A stretch of DNA of 64,000 bases. Origin: CAUZIB01 sp963663925 (GTDB lineage Bacteria; Acidobacteriota; Vicinamibacteria; Vicinamibacterales; UBA8438). Positions within the stretch are counted from its first letter, which is position 1, and every line of letters begins with the position of its first letter. The stretch covers positions 3,844,001-3,908,000 of the forward strand of contig OZ250139.1 in NCBI GenBank assembly GCA_965237405.1, given 5' to 3'. Shown piece after piece: positions 1-8,016 of the stretch. Position numbers and translations under genes: made by a program. A model generated the notes under the pieces. The model made no database searches, was not told the origin of the DNA, and saw only the letters and a list, made by a program, of their open reading frames with translations.

Positions 1-468
1 GTACATGCCGGCGACGGCGGTGAACGCTCGACTCACCTCGATCGCTTTATCCTCTGCACGACCAGAAACGTCGATGAAGTGTCTGTCTTCGAAGACCGGG
101 TCCAGCGACTCGATCGCTCCGTCGGCTGATGGAACCGGAAGTACATCGGCGTGCGGAGTGACTAAGAAGTACATCGCCAATGATGATCCCATCACCTGGG
201 AAGAATCGATTGACAACGTAAACGGCACGTATGTTTTGCCCTCCATACCCTTCAGAAAATCAGCCGTCATGGCGAACGGCTGCTTAGTCGGCACCAGCTC
301 ACCCCGAACCGCCGAAGCAACCACGTCGACCAGCGTCTGCAGTTCGGCCAGCTGCCATGCCTCCATGGACGCTTGCTCGCCCCAGGCACCCGATGCCGGT
401 GCGCCCATCAGGATTTGCACGATGGCGCATACGACGGTGGCGTGTCGCAAACGGAACAAATGTGTCAT
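1..468 (-). CDS. Exported protein of unknown function, C-terminus cut by window edge
   Basis: The minus strand is open from an ATG at 466-468 to the window edge, giving 156 visible residues. The start MTHLFRLRHATVVCAIVQIL is a signal-peptide-like segment, followed by a probable cleavage region around GAPASGAWGE. The mature part carries a helical stretch (ASMEAWQLAELQTLVDVV) and then a soluble domain containing the strand-like runs TYVPFTLSID and SSLAMYFLV. I do not recognise the family. It is divergent from gpmI. A plus-strand reading of the same bases is a shadow: it is rich in Ser/Ala/Arg and has no sensible domain. An exported hypothetical protein is as much as can be said. Confidence 0.6.
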   Translation of the reverse strand, partial: MTHLFRLRHATVVCAIVQILMGAPASGAWGEQASMEAWQLAELQTLVDVVASAVRGELVPTKQPFAMTADFLKGMEGKTYVPFTLSIDSSQVMGSSLAMYFLVTPHADVLPVPSADGAIESLDPVFEDRHFIDVSGRAEDKAIEVSRAFTAVAGMY

Positions 469-549
469 GAAGGCTGGTACTCGTTGAGCCGGGATGGAGG
501 CAGTTTAGTGACTTCTTCATCATAGGTCACCATGATGCCTAAGTCAAAC

Positions 550-578
550 TTGACAATACCATGTAACTTATTTATTTA
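550..578 (+). promoter_or_regulatory. Candidate sigma-70-type promoter for gpmI
   Basis: A perfect TTGACA at 550-555 is followed after 17 bases by TATTTA (573-578), inside a strongly AT-rich patch (about 555-598) that contrasts with the GC-rich surroundings. The gpmI start lies about 70 bases downstream. The -10 match is weak, so only the location and the -35 element support the call. Confidence 0.4.
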
Positions 579-647
579 TATATGCTTGCATGAAATTTTG
601 CGAGCCTATCTGAAGGCCAAGCATGGTATCATGGCCAGTCTCGCCTC

Positions 648-2225
648 GTGAATGCCATGTCGTCATCCTGGCCCCCACTGGTTCTCGTCGTCCTCGATGG
701 ATGGGGGCTTCGAGAAGACCCCGCTCACAACGCGATTGCCCGTGCGCATACGCCGACGTATCGAGAGTTGCGTGCCCGGTATCCCGTCGGTTCGCTGATC
801 ACCACCGGAGAGGCGGTGGGGCTCCCCCACGGTCAGATGGGTAACTCGGAAGTGGGCCACATGAATCTCGGTGCAGGTCGAATCGTTTATCAAGACTTGA
901 CCAGAATCGACAGGAGCATCCAGGACGGCGACTTCTTTGATAACCCGCGGCTGGTGGCGGCCATGGACCGGTGCACCCAAGATCGGCATGCGCTACACCT
1001 CGTGGGCTTGGTCTCAGACGGCGGCGTGCATAGCCACATTCGACACTTGGAGTCTATGGTCGAAATGGCGCGTCAGCGACAGGTCTCCCTGGTGTTCGTG
1101 CACGCGATAACCGACGGGCGGGACACAGCCCCGACCAGCAGTGTCGATTACCTGGGTCGGATCGAGCAATGCATGTCTGACCTGGGAACAGGGCGCATCG
1201 CCACCGTGTGCGGGCGGTACTTCTCGATGGACCGGGATTGCCGATGGGAACGCACTCAACGGGCGTACGACGCCATGACGACTGGGCAGGGTCGAGCGGC
1301 AACATCGCTAGCCGAGCTCCTGACTACTTCTTATGACTCTGGCGTCACCGACGAGTTCATGGAACCAGGTGTGATCACCGATTCGACCGGAAGGCCCTTG
1401 GGTTTGATCCGAGACGGCGATTCGATGGTTTTCTTCAATTTCCGATCCGACCGGGCACGCCAACTGACACGCGCCTTTGCATTCCGCGCTGAGTTCGACG
1501 CGTTTGAGCGCCAAGTTCATCCCACGATCCACATGACCACGATGACCGAGTACGACGCGACGTTCGAACTACCGGTCGCGTTTCCACCACGGGTCTTTGC
1601 CTCTAATGTGGCCGACGTGCTGGCCAACAACGGACTTACCAACCTCCGACTTGCCGAAACTGAAAAGTACGCGCACGTAACCTACTTCTTCAACTCTGGC
1701 GAGGAAAGCCCTTACCCGGGCGAAGAACGCGTGCTCGTGCCCTCACCAAGAGTGCCCACATACGACCTCAAGCCTGAGATGAGCGCAAAAGCGATCACCG
1801 CCAAGCTTGTTTCGGATGTTGGCGGCCACCGTCACGACGTCATCATCTGCAACTTCGCCAATGCCGACATGGTGGGACACACCGGTAAGCTGGACGCCAC
1901 CGTCAGCGCAGTGTCGGTGCTCGACACATGCCTCGCCTCGATCGTGAAGGCGGTAGAGGCCGCGGGTGGGACGGTCGTGATCACCGCCGACCACGGGAAT
2001 GCGGAAATGATGTGGGACCGGGAACGAAACGGTCCGCACACAGCCCACACGACCAACCCCGTGCCGGTGCTGCTAATTGAACGAGGGCTCCGAGATAAGC
2101 AACTAAGCTTGCGAGACGGGTCGCTACGCGACGTTGCGCCGACCCTGCTTGGTATCCTTGGTATCGAGCCGCCGACGGAGATGAGCGGACGAGATTTGCG
2201 TACCTGGATCGATGGGTGCGGGTGA
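648..2225 (+). CDS. gpmI: 2,3-bisphosphoglycerate-independent phosphoglycerate mutase
   Basis: The protein interconverts 3- and 2-phosphoglycerate in glycolysis and gluconeogenesis using two metal ions (Mn/Zn) and a phosphoserine intermediate; it is cytosolic. At 525 residues it is a normal length for iPGM. The N-terminal metal-site motif VLVVLDGWG (residues 12-20) and the phosphoserine loop MGNSEVGHMN, with the nucleophile near Ser67, are plain. So are the substrate-binding ITDGRDT run and the C-terminal metal ligands in NFANADMVGHTG and TADHGNAE. It begins at GTG 648 or ATG 657; the two differ by only three residues. It converges with a short gene that ends 8 bases away. Confidence 0.97.
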   Translation: MNAMSSSWPPLVLVVLDGWGLREDPAHNAIARAHTPTYRELRARYPVGSLITTGEAVGLPHGQMGNSEVGHMNLGAGRIVYQDLTRIDRSIQDGDFFDNPRLVAAMDRCTQDRHALHLVGLVSDGGVHSHIRHLESMVEMARQRQVSLVFVHAITDGRDTAPTSSVDYLGRIEQCMSDLGTGRIATVCGRYFSMDRDCRWERTQRAYDAMTTGQGRAATSLAELLTTSYDSGVTDEFMEPGVITDSTGRPLGLIRDGDSMVFFNFRSDRARQLTRAFAFRAEFDAFERQVHPTIHMTTMTEYDATFELPVAFPPRVFASNVADVLANNGLTNLRLAETEKYAHVTYFFNSGEESPYPGEERVLVPSPRVPTYDLKPEMSAKAITAKLVSDVGGHRHDVIICNFANADMVGHTGKLDATVSAVSVLDTCLASIVKAVEAAGGTVVITADHGNAEMMWDRERNGPHTAHTTNPVPVLLIERGLRDKQLSLRDGSLRDVAPTLLGILGIEPPTEMSGRDLRTWIDGCG

Positions 2226-2232
2226 ACGAGAG

Positions 2233-2535
2233 CTATTCGACTTCCTGGCTCATCTCGTCGGCGGCGATCCGAAGCGAACGGAGGAACCGTCGGTCGTTGG
2301 CAGTGATGTCGACCGGATTCGTCGACTCTGCATCCTTCTGGAACACATCCACCTTGGCTAATGCTCCGGAACCTTCGTGCGACGCGAACCCGATCACAGC
2401 TTCAAGCGACACCTGCATCTCGTACCCGGCGGCGCGAGCCTTTTCATGGCAGGCCTTAACGCGCGGATCATCGGCGACACCGGCACCAATAGCCGCGACC
2501 AGCTCACGGGCTAACCGATGTACAACGTCGTCCAT
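2233..2535 (-). CDS. Small conserved-looking hypothetical protein (100 aa)
   Basis: The frame encodes about 100 residues beginning MDDVVHRLARELVAAIGAG and ending RIAADEMSQEVE. The open frame extends 31 codons upstream, but that extension is arginine/serine-rich and low quality, so the internal ATG at 2533-2535 is preferred. The protein is mostly amphipathic helix, soluble and acidic overall, with no signal peptide. Its base composition and codon use resemble neighbouring genes. No family is recognised. It is convergent with gpmI and has an AT-rich upstream region. Confidence 0.55.
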   Translation of the reverse strand: MDDVVHRLARELVAAIGAGVADDPRVKACHEKARAAGYEMQVSLEAVIGFASHEGSGALAKVDVFQKDAESTNPVDITANDRRFLRSLRIAADEMSQEVE

Positions 2536-2860
2536 GCTCTGACTCCATCGAATGCCACCGGGCCTGGAACCGGGGCGCACCCTCGACAGACGCAACGACC
2601 TCAAGTTTGAAATAAAATCGGCTAGCAAGTGAAGATGGAAGCATCTGTAGAGACCGTATCAAGCTTACAAATCAATTAATTGTAGCACGCAGCCATCTAG
2701 TGTCAAGACAAAGAACCACTTTATATCTGGTGGTACTATCACTTATACCACAAGATGATGTGGTCTTTTATGTCGCTCGCCATTCCGCCAAGGCGGTCGG
2801 ATTTAGGTCGAGCTTCTGATCGTACCCTGGTTACCCTACGACGGTAAGATCCAGAGTTAC
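2536..2860. other. AT-rich divergent intergenic region
   Basis: This region separates the small minus-strand gene from the plus-strand mutase gene. It has no convincing open frame. The part at about 2640-2760 is markedly AT-rich (for example around AAATCAATTAATTGTAG) and probably holds promoters for both genes. It contains the GTGGT/ACCAC inverted-repeat set listed separately. Confidence 0.5.
2730..2764. repeat. Three alternating GTGGT/ACCAC arms (overlapping hairpins)
   Basis: GTGGTA at 2730-2735 pairs with TACCAC at 2746-2751. The latter's ACCAC (2747-2751) can instead pair with GTGGT at 2760-2764. The two stems are mutually exclusive. They lie about 100-130 bases upstream of the methylmalonyl-CoA mutase start, in the AT-rich leader or promoter area. 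They could be a protein-binding operator or a small attenuator-like element, but the stems are short and chance is possible. Confidence 0.3.
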
Positions 2861-4405
2861 ATGTCGACCTACCGTGCACCCGACGATCTGGGAGATTGGT
2901 CTCCCGAACGAGACCTCGGTGCCCCAGGCGCCTTCCCGTACACCCGAGGGATTCACGAATCAATGTATCGGGGCCGGCTGTGGACTATGCGCCAGTACTC
3001 CGGATTCGGGTCTGCGATCGAATCGAACGCTCGGTACCGCTATCTACTAGAACAGGGTGTCAGCGGACTCAGCGTCGCGTTCGATCTCCCGACCCAGATC
3101 GGCTACGACTCGGATCATCCCCTGGCTGCGGGAGAAGTGGGCCGAGTCGGAGTTGCGATCGATTCAATCGAGGACATGACCCAGCTGTTCGACGAGATAC
3201 CGCTGGACCGCGTCTCAACGTCGATGACGATCAACGCAACCGCAATCATCCTACTCGCACTGTACGTCGCGATAGCGAAGCGTCGCGGGATCAACCTGCG
3301 TGACCTCGCGGGTACAGTGCAGAACGACATCCTCAAGGAATACGTCGCGCGCGGCACCTACATTTATCCACCAGGCCAGTCGCTTCGGATTGTGACGGAC
3401 CTCTTTAGGTATTGTGACACCGAGCTTCCCGGGTGGTACCCGATCTCGGTCAGCGGATACCACATCCGAGAAGCCGGCGCAACTGCAGCCCAAGAGATCG
3501 CATTCACGTTTGCCCACGGAATCGTGTACGTGCAAGCCGCCATCGCCGCTGGCCTTGACGTGAACACGCTGGGGCGCCGCGTGTCGTTCTTCTTTAACGC
3601 TCACAATGATTTTCTTGCAGAGATCGCCAAGTTCAGGGCTGCACGGCGACTGTGGGCACGCATCATGCGAGACCGCTTTGGCGCAGACGACCCCAAAGCC
3701 CAACAACTTCGATTTCACACTCAAACTGCCGGTAGCACGCTGACCGCCCAACAGCCAGACAACAACGTCGTCCGCGTTGCGCTCCAGGCGCTTGCTGCCG
3801 TGCTCGGGGGCACGCAGTCGCTCCACTGCAATGGGCGGGATGAAGCGTTCGGGTTGCCGACCGAAGCATCCGCCCAGCTCGCGCTGCGCACGCAGCAGCT
3901 CATCGCCATGGAGACTGGCGTGATCAACACTGTTGACCCAGTCGGTGGCTCGTGGACCATCGAGCGACTGACCAACGACCTAGAAGCCGAGGCGACCGAG
4001 CTACTTGGTCAAATCGACCGACAAGGTGGAGCACTACGAGCAATCGAGCGTGGGTTCATCCAGCGGGCTATCCAGGAATCCGCGTATCGGGCACAGCAAG
4101 CCGTGGACTCAGGCGAGTCGACGGTCGTCGGCGTAAACCGCTTCACCAGCGAGAAAGCGGCGCCGATCGAAGTGCTCAGAATTGACCCTGAGCTTCAGGT
4201 CAGACAAATTGAGCGCGTGCGCGAGCTACGCGCTACTCGCGCAGAGCAGCCATGGCGGAAAGCTCTCGACGAGGTGCGACGTTCGGCGGAGGGAACAGCA
4301 AATCTTCTTCCTCCAATCATTGCGGCCGTTGAGGCGTCCGCCACCGTGGGTGAGATTGCCAACACACTCCGCCTTGTGTTCGGAGAGTTTCAGGAAGTCG
4401 AGTGA
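2861..4405 (+). CDS. Methylmalonyl-CoA mutase, large catalytic subunit without B12 domain
   Basis: The enzyme rearranges methylmalonyl-CoA to succinyl-CoA by adenosylcobalamin radical chemistry, linking propionate and branched-chain breakdown to the TCA cycle. The 514 residues cover only the substrate-binding TIM barrel; the C-terminal cobalamin domain of single-chain enzymes is absent, so a separate small subunit must be encoded elsewhere. Substrate-determining residues match true methylmalonyl-CoA mutases: Tyr46 in RQYSGF, Arg164 in VARGTYIYPP and His201 in SGYHIREAG. Their spacing (118 and 37) equals that of Tyr89/Arg207/His244 in the Propionibacterium enzyme. Isobutyryl-CoA mutases carry Phe and Gln at the first two sites. 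Its 3' end overlaps the opposing ABC gene by 16 bases. Confidence 0.93.
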   Translation: MSTYRAPDDLGDWSPERDLGAPGAFPYTRGIHESMYRGRLWTMRQYSGFGSAIESNARYRYLLEQGVSGLSVAFDLPTQIGYDSDHPLAAGEVGRVGVAIDSIEDMTQLFDEIPLDRVSTSMTINATAIILLALYVAIAKRRGINLRDLAGTVQNDILKEYVARGTYIYPPGQSLRIVTDLFRYCDTELPGWYPISVSGYHIREAGATAAQEIAFTFAHGIVYVQAAIAAGLDVNTLGRRVSFFFNAHNDFLAEIAKFRAARRLWARIMRDRFGADDPKAQQLRFHTQTAGSTLTAQQPDNNVVRVALQALAAVLGGTQSLHCNGRDEAFGLPTEASAQLALRTQQLIAMETGVINTVDPVGGSWTIERLTNDLEAEATELLGQIDRQGGALRAIERGFIQRAIQESAYRAQQAVDSGESTVVGVNRFTSEKAAPIEVLRIDPELQVRQIERVRELRATRAEQPWRKALDEVRRSAEGTANLLPPIIAAVEASATVGEIANTLRLVFGEFQEVE

Positions 4406-5091
4406 GCGGCCGAGACCTGTGTGTCGCTCTCCACAAGCCCGTCCCTGATCTGAATCACGCGTCTGGCGTGTGACGCAACACCCGACTCGTGCGTTATGAC
4501 CATGATCGTGTGGCCCTCATCGTGGAGCCGCCGGAACAGAGCGAGAATCTCGATGCCGGTCTTCGAATCGAGATTCCCGGTCGGCTCGTCCGCCAGGAGA
4601 ATCGACGGCCGATTCACCAGCGCCCTGGCAATAGCCACCCTCTGCCGCTGGCCGCCCGAGAGCTCGTTCGGACGATGCAGCATGCGGTCGCCTAACTCAA
4701 CCATCGTGAGCACCGCCTCCGCACGCGCCCGGCGGTCACCCGGCGCGAGGCCCGCGTAGATCAATGGCAGCTCAACGTTGTGCAGGGCCGTGGCACGTGG
4801 AAGAAGATTGAAGGTCTGAAACACGAACCCGATCTCCGCGTTCCGGATGTGGGCTAACTCATCGTCGGTCATCCCGCTTACGTTCTTACCATTCAACAAG
4901 TACGTGCCCTGGCTTGGGGTGTCGAGACAACCAACCAGGTTCATTAATGTCGACTTGCCCGACCCTGACGGTCCCATAATCGCCACGTACTCCCCACGCT
5001 CGATGCTGAGCGAAACACCGCGAAGTGCGTGGACCTTTTCGGCCCCCATGACGTAGGTCTTCCAGAGGTCTCGAGTATCGATGATGGGCAA
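4390..5091 (-). CDS. ABC transporter ATP-binding protein, LolD/MacB type
   Basis: This is an ATPase subunit that would drive a MacB/FtsX-like permease (lipoprotein release, efflux or peptide export). The 233 residues contain Walker A GPSGSGKST (residues 40-48), the Q-loop FVFQTFNLLPR, the signature LSGGQRQRVAIARAL, Walker B ILLADEPTGNLDS and the switch histidine in MVITHE. The length and the 'GNLDS' variant are typical of the LolD/MacB group. No permease gene is next to it; the upstream neighbour, 14 bases away, is a small four-helix membrane protein, so the two are likely co-transcribed. The stop lies inside the 3' end of the convergent mutase gene. Confidence 0.92.
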   Translation of the reverse strand: MPIIDTRDLWKTYVMGAEKVHALRGVSLSIERGEYVAIMGPSGSGKSTLMNLVGCLDTPSQGTYLLNGKNVSGMTDDELAHIRNAEIGFVFQTFNLLPRATALHNVELPLIYAGLAPGDRRARAEAVLTMVELGDRMLHRPNELSGGQRQRVAIARALVNRPSILLADEPTGNLDSKTGIEILALFRRLHDEGHTIMVITHESGVASHARRVIQIRDGLVESDTQVSAAHSTS

Positions 5092-5105
5092 TTGATCAAC
5101 GTAGG

Positions 5106-5621
5106 CTACGATGGCGGCCGCCCGGATGATGCGGTTGACGTGGTCGGACCAGGCGACGGCGCGCTGGGCGGCCCACCACGTCTAAAGATCAACCCGCCGA
5201 GCAATCCGCCCAACGTAGCGAAGAACGCGCCAGCCACCAACATAAAGACGAAGCCGAAGAGTATGGCAGTGGCGCCACTGGCGGTGAGTTTCTCGACAAT
5301 CCTGACGACTTCTGGTGGAATATCGGCATTACCGCGAAGCAAGTCGGTGAGGCGATCCTGAACCGGACGGGTAATCAGCTGCACGGGGACCGACACGACA
5401 GCGTAGACGAACGCACCACAGACTCCTGCTAGTCCGCCCACCAGCGCCGCGTCGCCAAAGTCGATCGGAGATGGCTGTCCCTGCTGAAGGAGGTAGGCAG
5501 TGACGACACCTCCCCCGATGATCCATAGACAGCAGCAATTCGCAGTCGACACAATCGGCACTGCCGACAAAACGCCGATAAAGGCACCACCAATCAGGAC
5601 CGCTTGAGTTCGAGGGGACAT
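5106..5621 (-). CDS. Small integral membrane protein of unknown function
   Basis: The 171-residue product starts at the ATG of MSPRTQAVLIGGAFIG. The open frame extends upstream into a purine-rich hairpin, but that extension looks spurious. About four membrane segments can be seen: near residues 7-30, 32-48, 58-80 and 120-150. A three-cysteine run (NCCCLW) sits at the end of the first helix, and the tail after the last helix is rich in Pro/Ser/Gly and disordered. It is immediately upstream of the ABC ATPase on the same strand. It is not recognisable as a MacB/FtsX permease because it lacks a large periplasmic domain. Function unknown. Confidence 0.65.
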   Translation of the reverse strand: MSPRTQAVLIGGAFIGVLSAVPIVSTANCCCLWIIGGGVVTAYLLQQGQPSPIDFGDAALVGGLAGVCGAFVYAVVSVPVQLITRPVQDRLTDLLRGNADIPPEVVRIVEKLTASGATAILFGFVFMLVAGAFFATLGGLLGGLIFRRGGPPSAPSPGPTTSTASSGRPPS

Positions 5622-5649
5622 GAATTTACGTGTGTGATCAGGAGAGGAG

Positions 5650-5763
5650 AGGAGAGGAGAAGAAGGAAGTAGAAGGTAGAAGAGAACTGGCGGCGCCGCA
5701 CTTCTAGAACAGCCGAAAGCCACCGACTCTCTTCTACCTTCTACCTCCTTCTTCTCCTCTCCT
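5650..5763 (-). repeat. Long purine/pyrimidine inverted repeat (36-bp stem)
   Basis: The arm at 5650-5685 is almost pure purine (AGGAGAGGAGAAGAAGG...). It is the reverse complement of the arm at 5728-5763 over 36 bases with one exception, and that position would be a G-U pair in the minus-strand transcript. The loop is about 42 bases. Extra GGAGA direct repeats precede the left arm (5641-5660). It sits between the stop of the inositol-phosphate synthase gene and the start of the small membrane protein, both on the minus strand. It could be a terminator-like or processing hairpin, or a mobile miniature repeat; there is no U-tract. Confidence 0.75.
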
Positions 5764-5773
5764 AATCGTAGTA

Positions 5774-7075
5774 CTACAGCCCAAGGTGTGTAATCAGCTC
5801 CTCACCGCGCAGGAACCTCAGGGTGTTCTTGAGCTTCATCAACTGGATAAAGAGATCGTGCTCAGGATAGAGCCCATCCGCATGGACCGGGCTCTTGAAA
5901 TAAAACGAGAGCCACTCCTGAGTGCCGCTCATTCCGGACCGCTTGGCCAAGTCGAGAAACAACACAAGGTCGAGGACAATCGGAGCGGCAAGAATACTGT
6001 CACGACATAAGAAATTGATCTTGAGTTGCATCGGGTAATCGAGCCATCCGACGATGTCAATATTGTCCCAACCCTCCTTATTGTCACCTCGTGGCGGGTA
6101 GTAGTTGATGCGAACGACATGGTGCAAATCATCATAGAGCGTCGGGTATAAATCCGGCTGCAAGATGTAGTCGAGCACCGACTTCTTGCTCTCTTCCTTG
6201 GTTTTGAATGACTCCGGGTCATCCAAGACCTCCCCGTCTCGATTCCCGAGGATGTTCGTCGAGAACCAGCCAGTAACCTTAAGCAGCCGCGCCTTAAGGC
6301 CTGGGGCGATAATCGTTTTGATCAGGGTCTGTCCGGTCTTTAAGTCTTTGCCAGCCAGCGGTGAGCCGGTCTGGGACGCCAACTCGTTGATGGCGGGAAT
6401 GTCGCCGCTCAGATTCGGCGCGGCATTCGCATAGGGCACGCCCTCTTTGACCGCCGCGTACGCATAGACCATGCTCGATGGAATTGCTGGATCTGACCGT
6501 TCGAGTCCTTCTTCGAACGCCGCTAACGACTCGTGCACCGGCTGGGGTTCCATGAAGATCTCGGTACTCCCGCACCAAATCATCACAAGCCGATCCAGCT
6601 TATGCTCCGCCTTAAAGTGTCGGATGTCCGCAGTGACTTGAGCGGCGAGGTCCCGCTTGCTGGCTCCGGTCTTGACGTTGGGACCCATGAGCCGCTTGAC
6701 GTACCGCTGGTCGAAAACCGCCGGCCACGGCCGTATGGCCTTGAGTTCAGGGCGCAATTTATCGAGCAGCGAGGCGTCGAGTACCCCGGCCGTTCGGGCA
6801 GCGTCGTGGCAATCGTCCTCAAAAATGTCCCAGGCCCCAAACACCAAGTCGTCTAGGCTCGCGAGCGGAACGAAATCCTTAATAAGCGGGGAACGTCCGT
6901 CGGTCCGCTTACCGAGGCGAATCGTTCCCATCTGCGTGAGCGATCCGATCGGTGACGCGAACTGTTTACGGATTGCTTGGACTCCAGCGATGAAGGTCGT
7001 ACTGACGGCACCCAGTCCAACCAACAACACACCGAGGCGCCCGGTGGGCTCATCAATTTTCTGAGGACTTTTCAC
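5774..7075 (-). CDS. Myo-inositol-1-phosphate synthase
   Basis: The enzyme converts glucose-6-phosphate to inositol-3-phosphate using NAD+, feeding inositol lipids or compatible solutes. The 433 residues show the N-terminal NAD-binding loop VLLVGLGAVS (about residues 16-25). The family-specific catalytic block SPLAGKDLKTGQTLIKT, the GWFSTNILGNRDGEVL region and KINFLCRDSILAAPIVLDL are also present. Length fits the bacterial/archaeal class, shorter than the roughly 510-residue eukaryotic enzymes. It starts at ATG 7073-7075, divergent from the methyltransferase gene with only about 30 bases between starts. Confidence 0.95.
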   Translation of the reverse strand: MKSPQKIDEPTGRLGVLLVGLGAVSTTFIAGVQAIRKQFASPIGSLTQMGTIRLGKRTDGRSPLIKDFVPLASLDDLVFGAWDIFEDDCHDAARTAGVLDASLLDKLRPELKAIRPWPAVFDQRYVKRLMGPNVKTGASKRDLAAQVTADIRHFKAEHKLDRLVMIWCGSTEIFMEPQPVHESLAAFEEGLERSDPAIPSSMVYAYAAVKEGVPYANAAPNLSGDIPAINELASQTGSPLAGKDLKTGQTLIKTIIAPGLKARLLKVTGWFSTNILGNRDGEVLDDPESFKTKEESKKSVLDYILQPDLYPTLYDDLHHVVRINYYPPRGDNKEGWDNIDIVGWLDYPMQLKINFLCRDSILAAPIVLDLVLFLDLAKRSGMSGTQEWLSFYFKSPVHADGLYPEHDLFIQLMKLKNTLRFLRGEELITHLGL

Positions 7076-7108
7076 GGATGGAAACTATAACATGTGGGTT
7101 TGGTACCC

Positions 7109-7714
7109 ATGTCCCTATTCACACTTAGGAGATCCAGCGACCCACGTGACCTCGAAAGGTCGATGGCTGGGCTCAAGCTTGGATCGAACGTGCTGCAGGT
7201 CGACGGACCCGACACGGGATTAATAGCCGCCCTCGCGCAGGTCGTGGGCCTCAGCGGGCAAGCATGCGCAGTGGCGAGCACTCAGGCGTCAGCGGAGGCC
7301 TTTAAGCGTTCAGCAGACAAGGTCGGTGTCCTGGTTGAGGTCAAGGTTGCACCTGTCGACGCGTTGCCGCACAACGACGGCGAATTCGAACTTGTCGTTA
7401 TCAAGAACCTGCTGGGCAGCATTACCCAGCATCAGCGGATCTTATGTCTACAGCAGGCGTTTCGGGTGCTCCGAACGGGGGGTCGATGCCTCGTCATTGA
7501 CCAGATACTACGCGGGGGTCTCGGCGTGGTTTTCACCAAGCCATCAATCGATCGCCGATATCTCAGCGCTGGCGGAGCTCTGCCCGCGCTCAAAGCAGAG
7601 GGCTTCAAGGGAGTACGGCTACTTGCTGATCGTGGCGGGCTGACCTTTATTGAAGGCATGAAGCCCAGCGTCGGCCCAGCAGTTGTCGACTCCAAGCATG
7701 GACAACATGAGTGA
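7109..7714 (+). CDS. Class I SAM-dependent methyltransferase-like protein
   Basis: About 201 residues from ATG 7109; an in-frame GTG at 7094 adds five. The fold is a Rossmann-type methyltransferase: a SAM-loop-like LQVDGPDTGLIAALAQVVG, an acidic-strand region, FELVVIKNLLG as motif IV and the post-motif VLRTGGRCLVIDQ. The canonical GxGxG of motif I is altered to GPDTG, and the C-terminal third is short with a KPSIDRRYLSAGG insertion. Methyl acceptor unknown; low-activity or non-catalytic members of this fold are possible. It is divergent from the inositol-phosphate synthase gene. Confidence 0.7.
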   Translation: MSLFTLRRSSDPRDLERSMAGLKLGSNVLQVDGPDTGLIAALAQVVGLSGQACAVASTQASAEAFKRSADKVGVLVEVKVAPVDALPHNDGEFELVVIKNLLGSITQHQRILCLQQAFRVLRTGGRCLVIDQILRGGLGVVFTKPSIDRRYLSAGGALPALKAEGFKGVRLLADRGGLTFIEGMKPSVGPAVVDSKHGQHE

Positions 7715-8016
7715 ACCTAGCATATTGAAAGCATACCCTGGCCGGGCACTGGGAGTGAGGGAAGCGGTAATGATTGTGTCAACGTGCCGGCGCTGCATAA
7801 TTTGACGGATGATAACGGTGGGCCCACCGAGATTGTCCGAGACCTAGACGATCTGGATCCCGCCACGGCCGGCGTCGAAAACGATCTGAGCCAGCACCCC
7901 GCCACGACGATGGGCAGTTGCATGCGAGCCGTCGAGGTGCCGAACACCCGCTGCCGTGTAAGAGTTCGTCTGAGGCTACGACGGCCACAAGGTCAACCTT
8001 CTGCTACCATCCCACC
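7715..8016. other. Intergenic stretch without a supported gene
   Basis: About 300 bases between the methyltransferase and the ZIP transporter. Several short open frames exist on both strands, but none has a recognisable motif, ribosome-binding site or convincing composition. It may be old coding sequence. The transporter's leader and promoter should lie in its 3' part. Confidence 0.4.

Noticed and set aside
5..487. 160-codon plus-strand open frame at the window start
   Set aside because: It lies opposite a minus-strand frame with a signal peptide and normal composition; the plus-strand translation is Ser/Ala/Thr-rich without domains.
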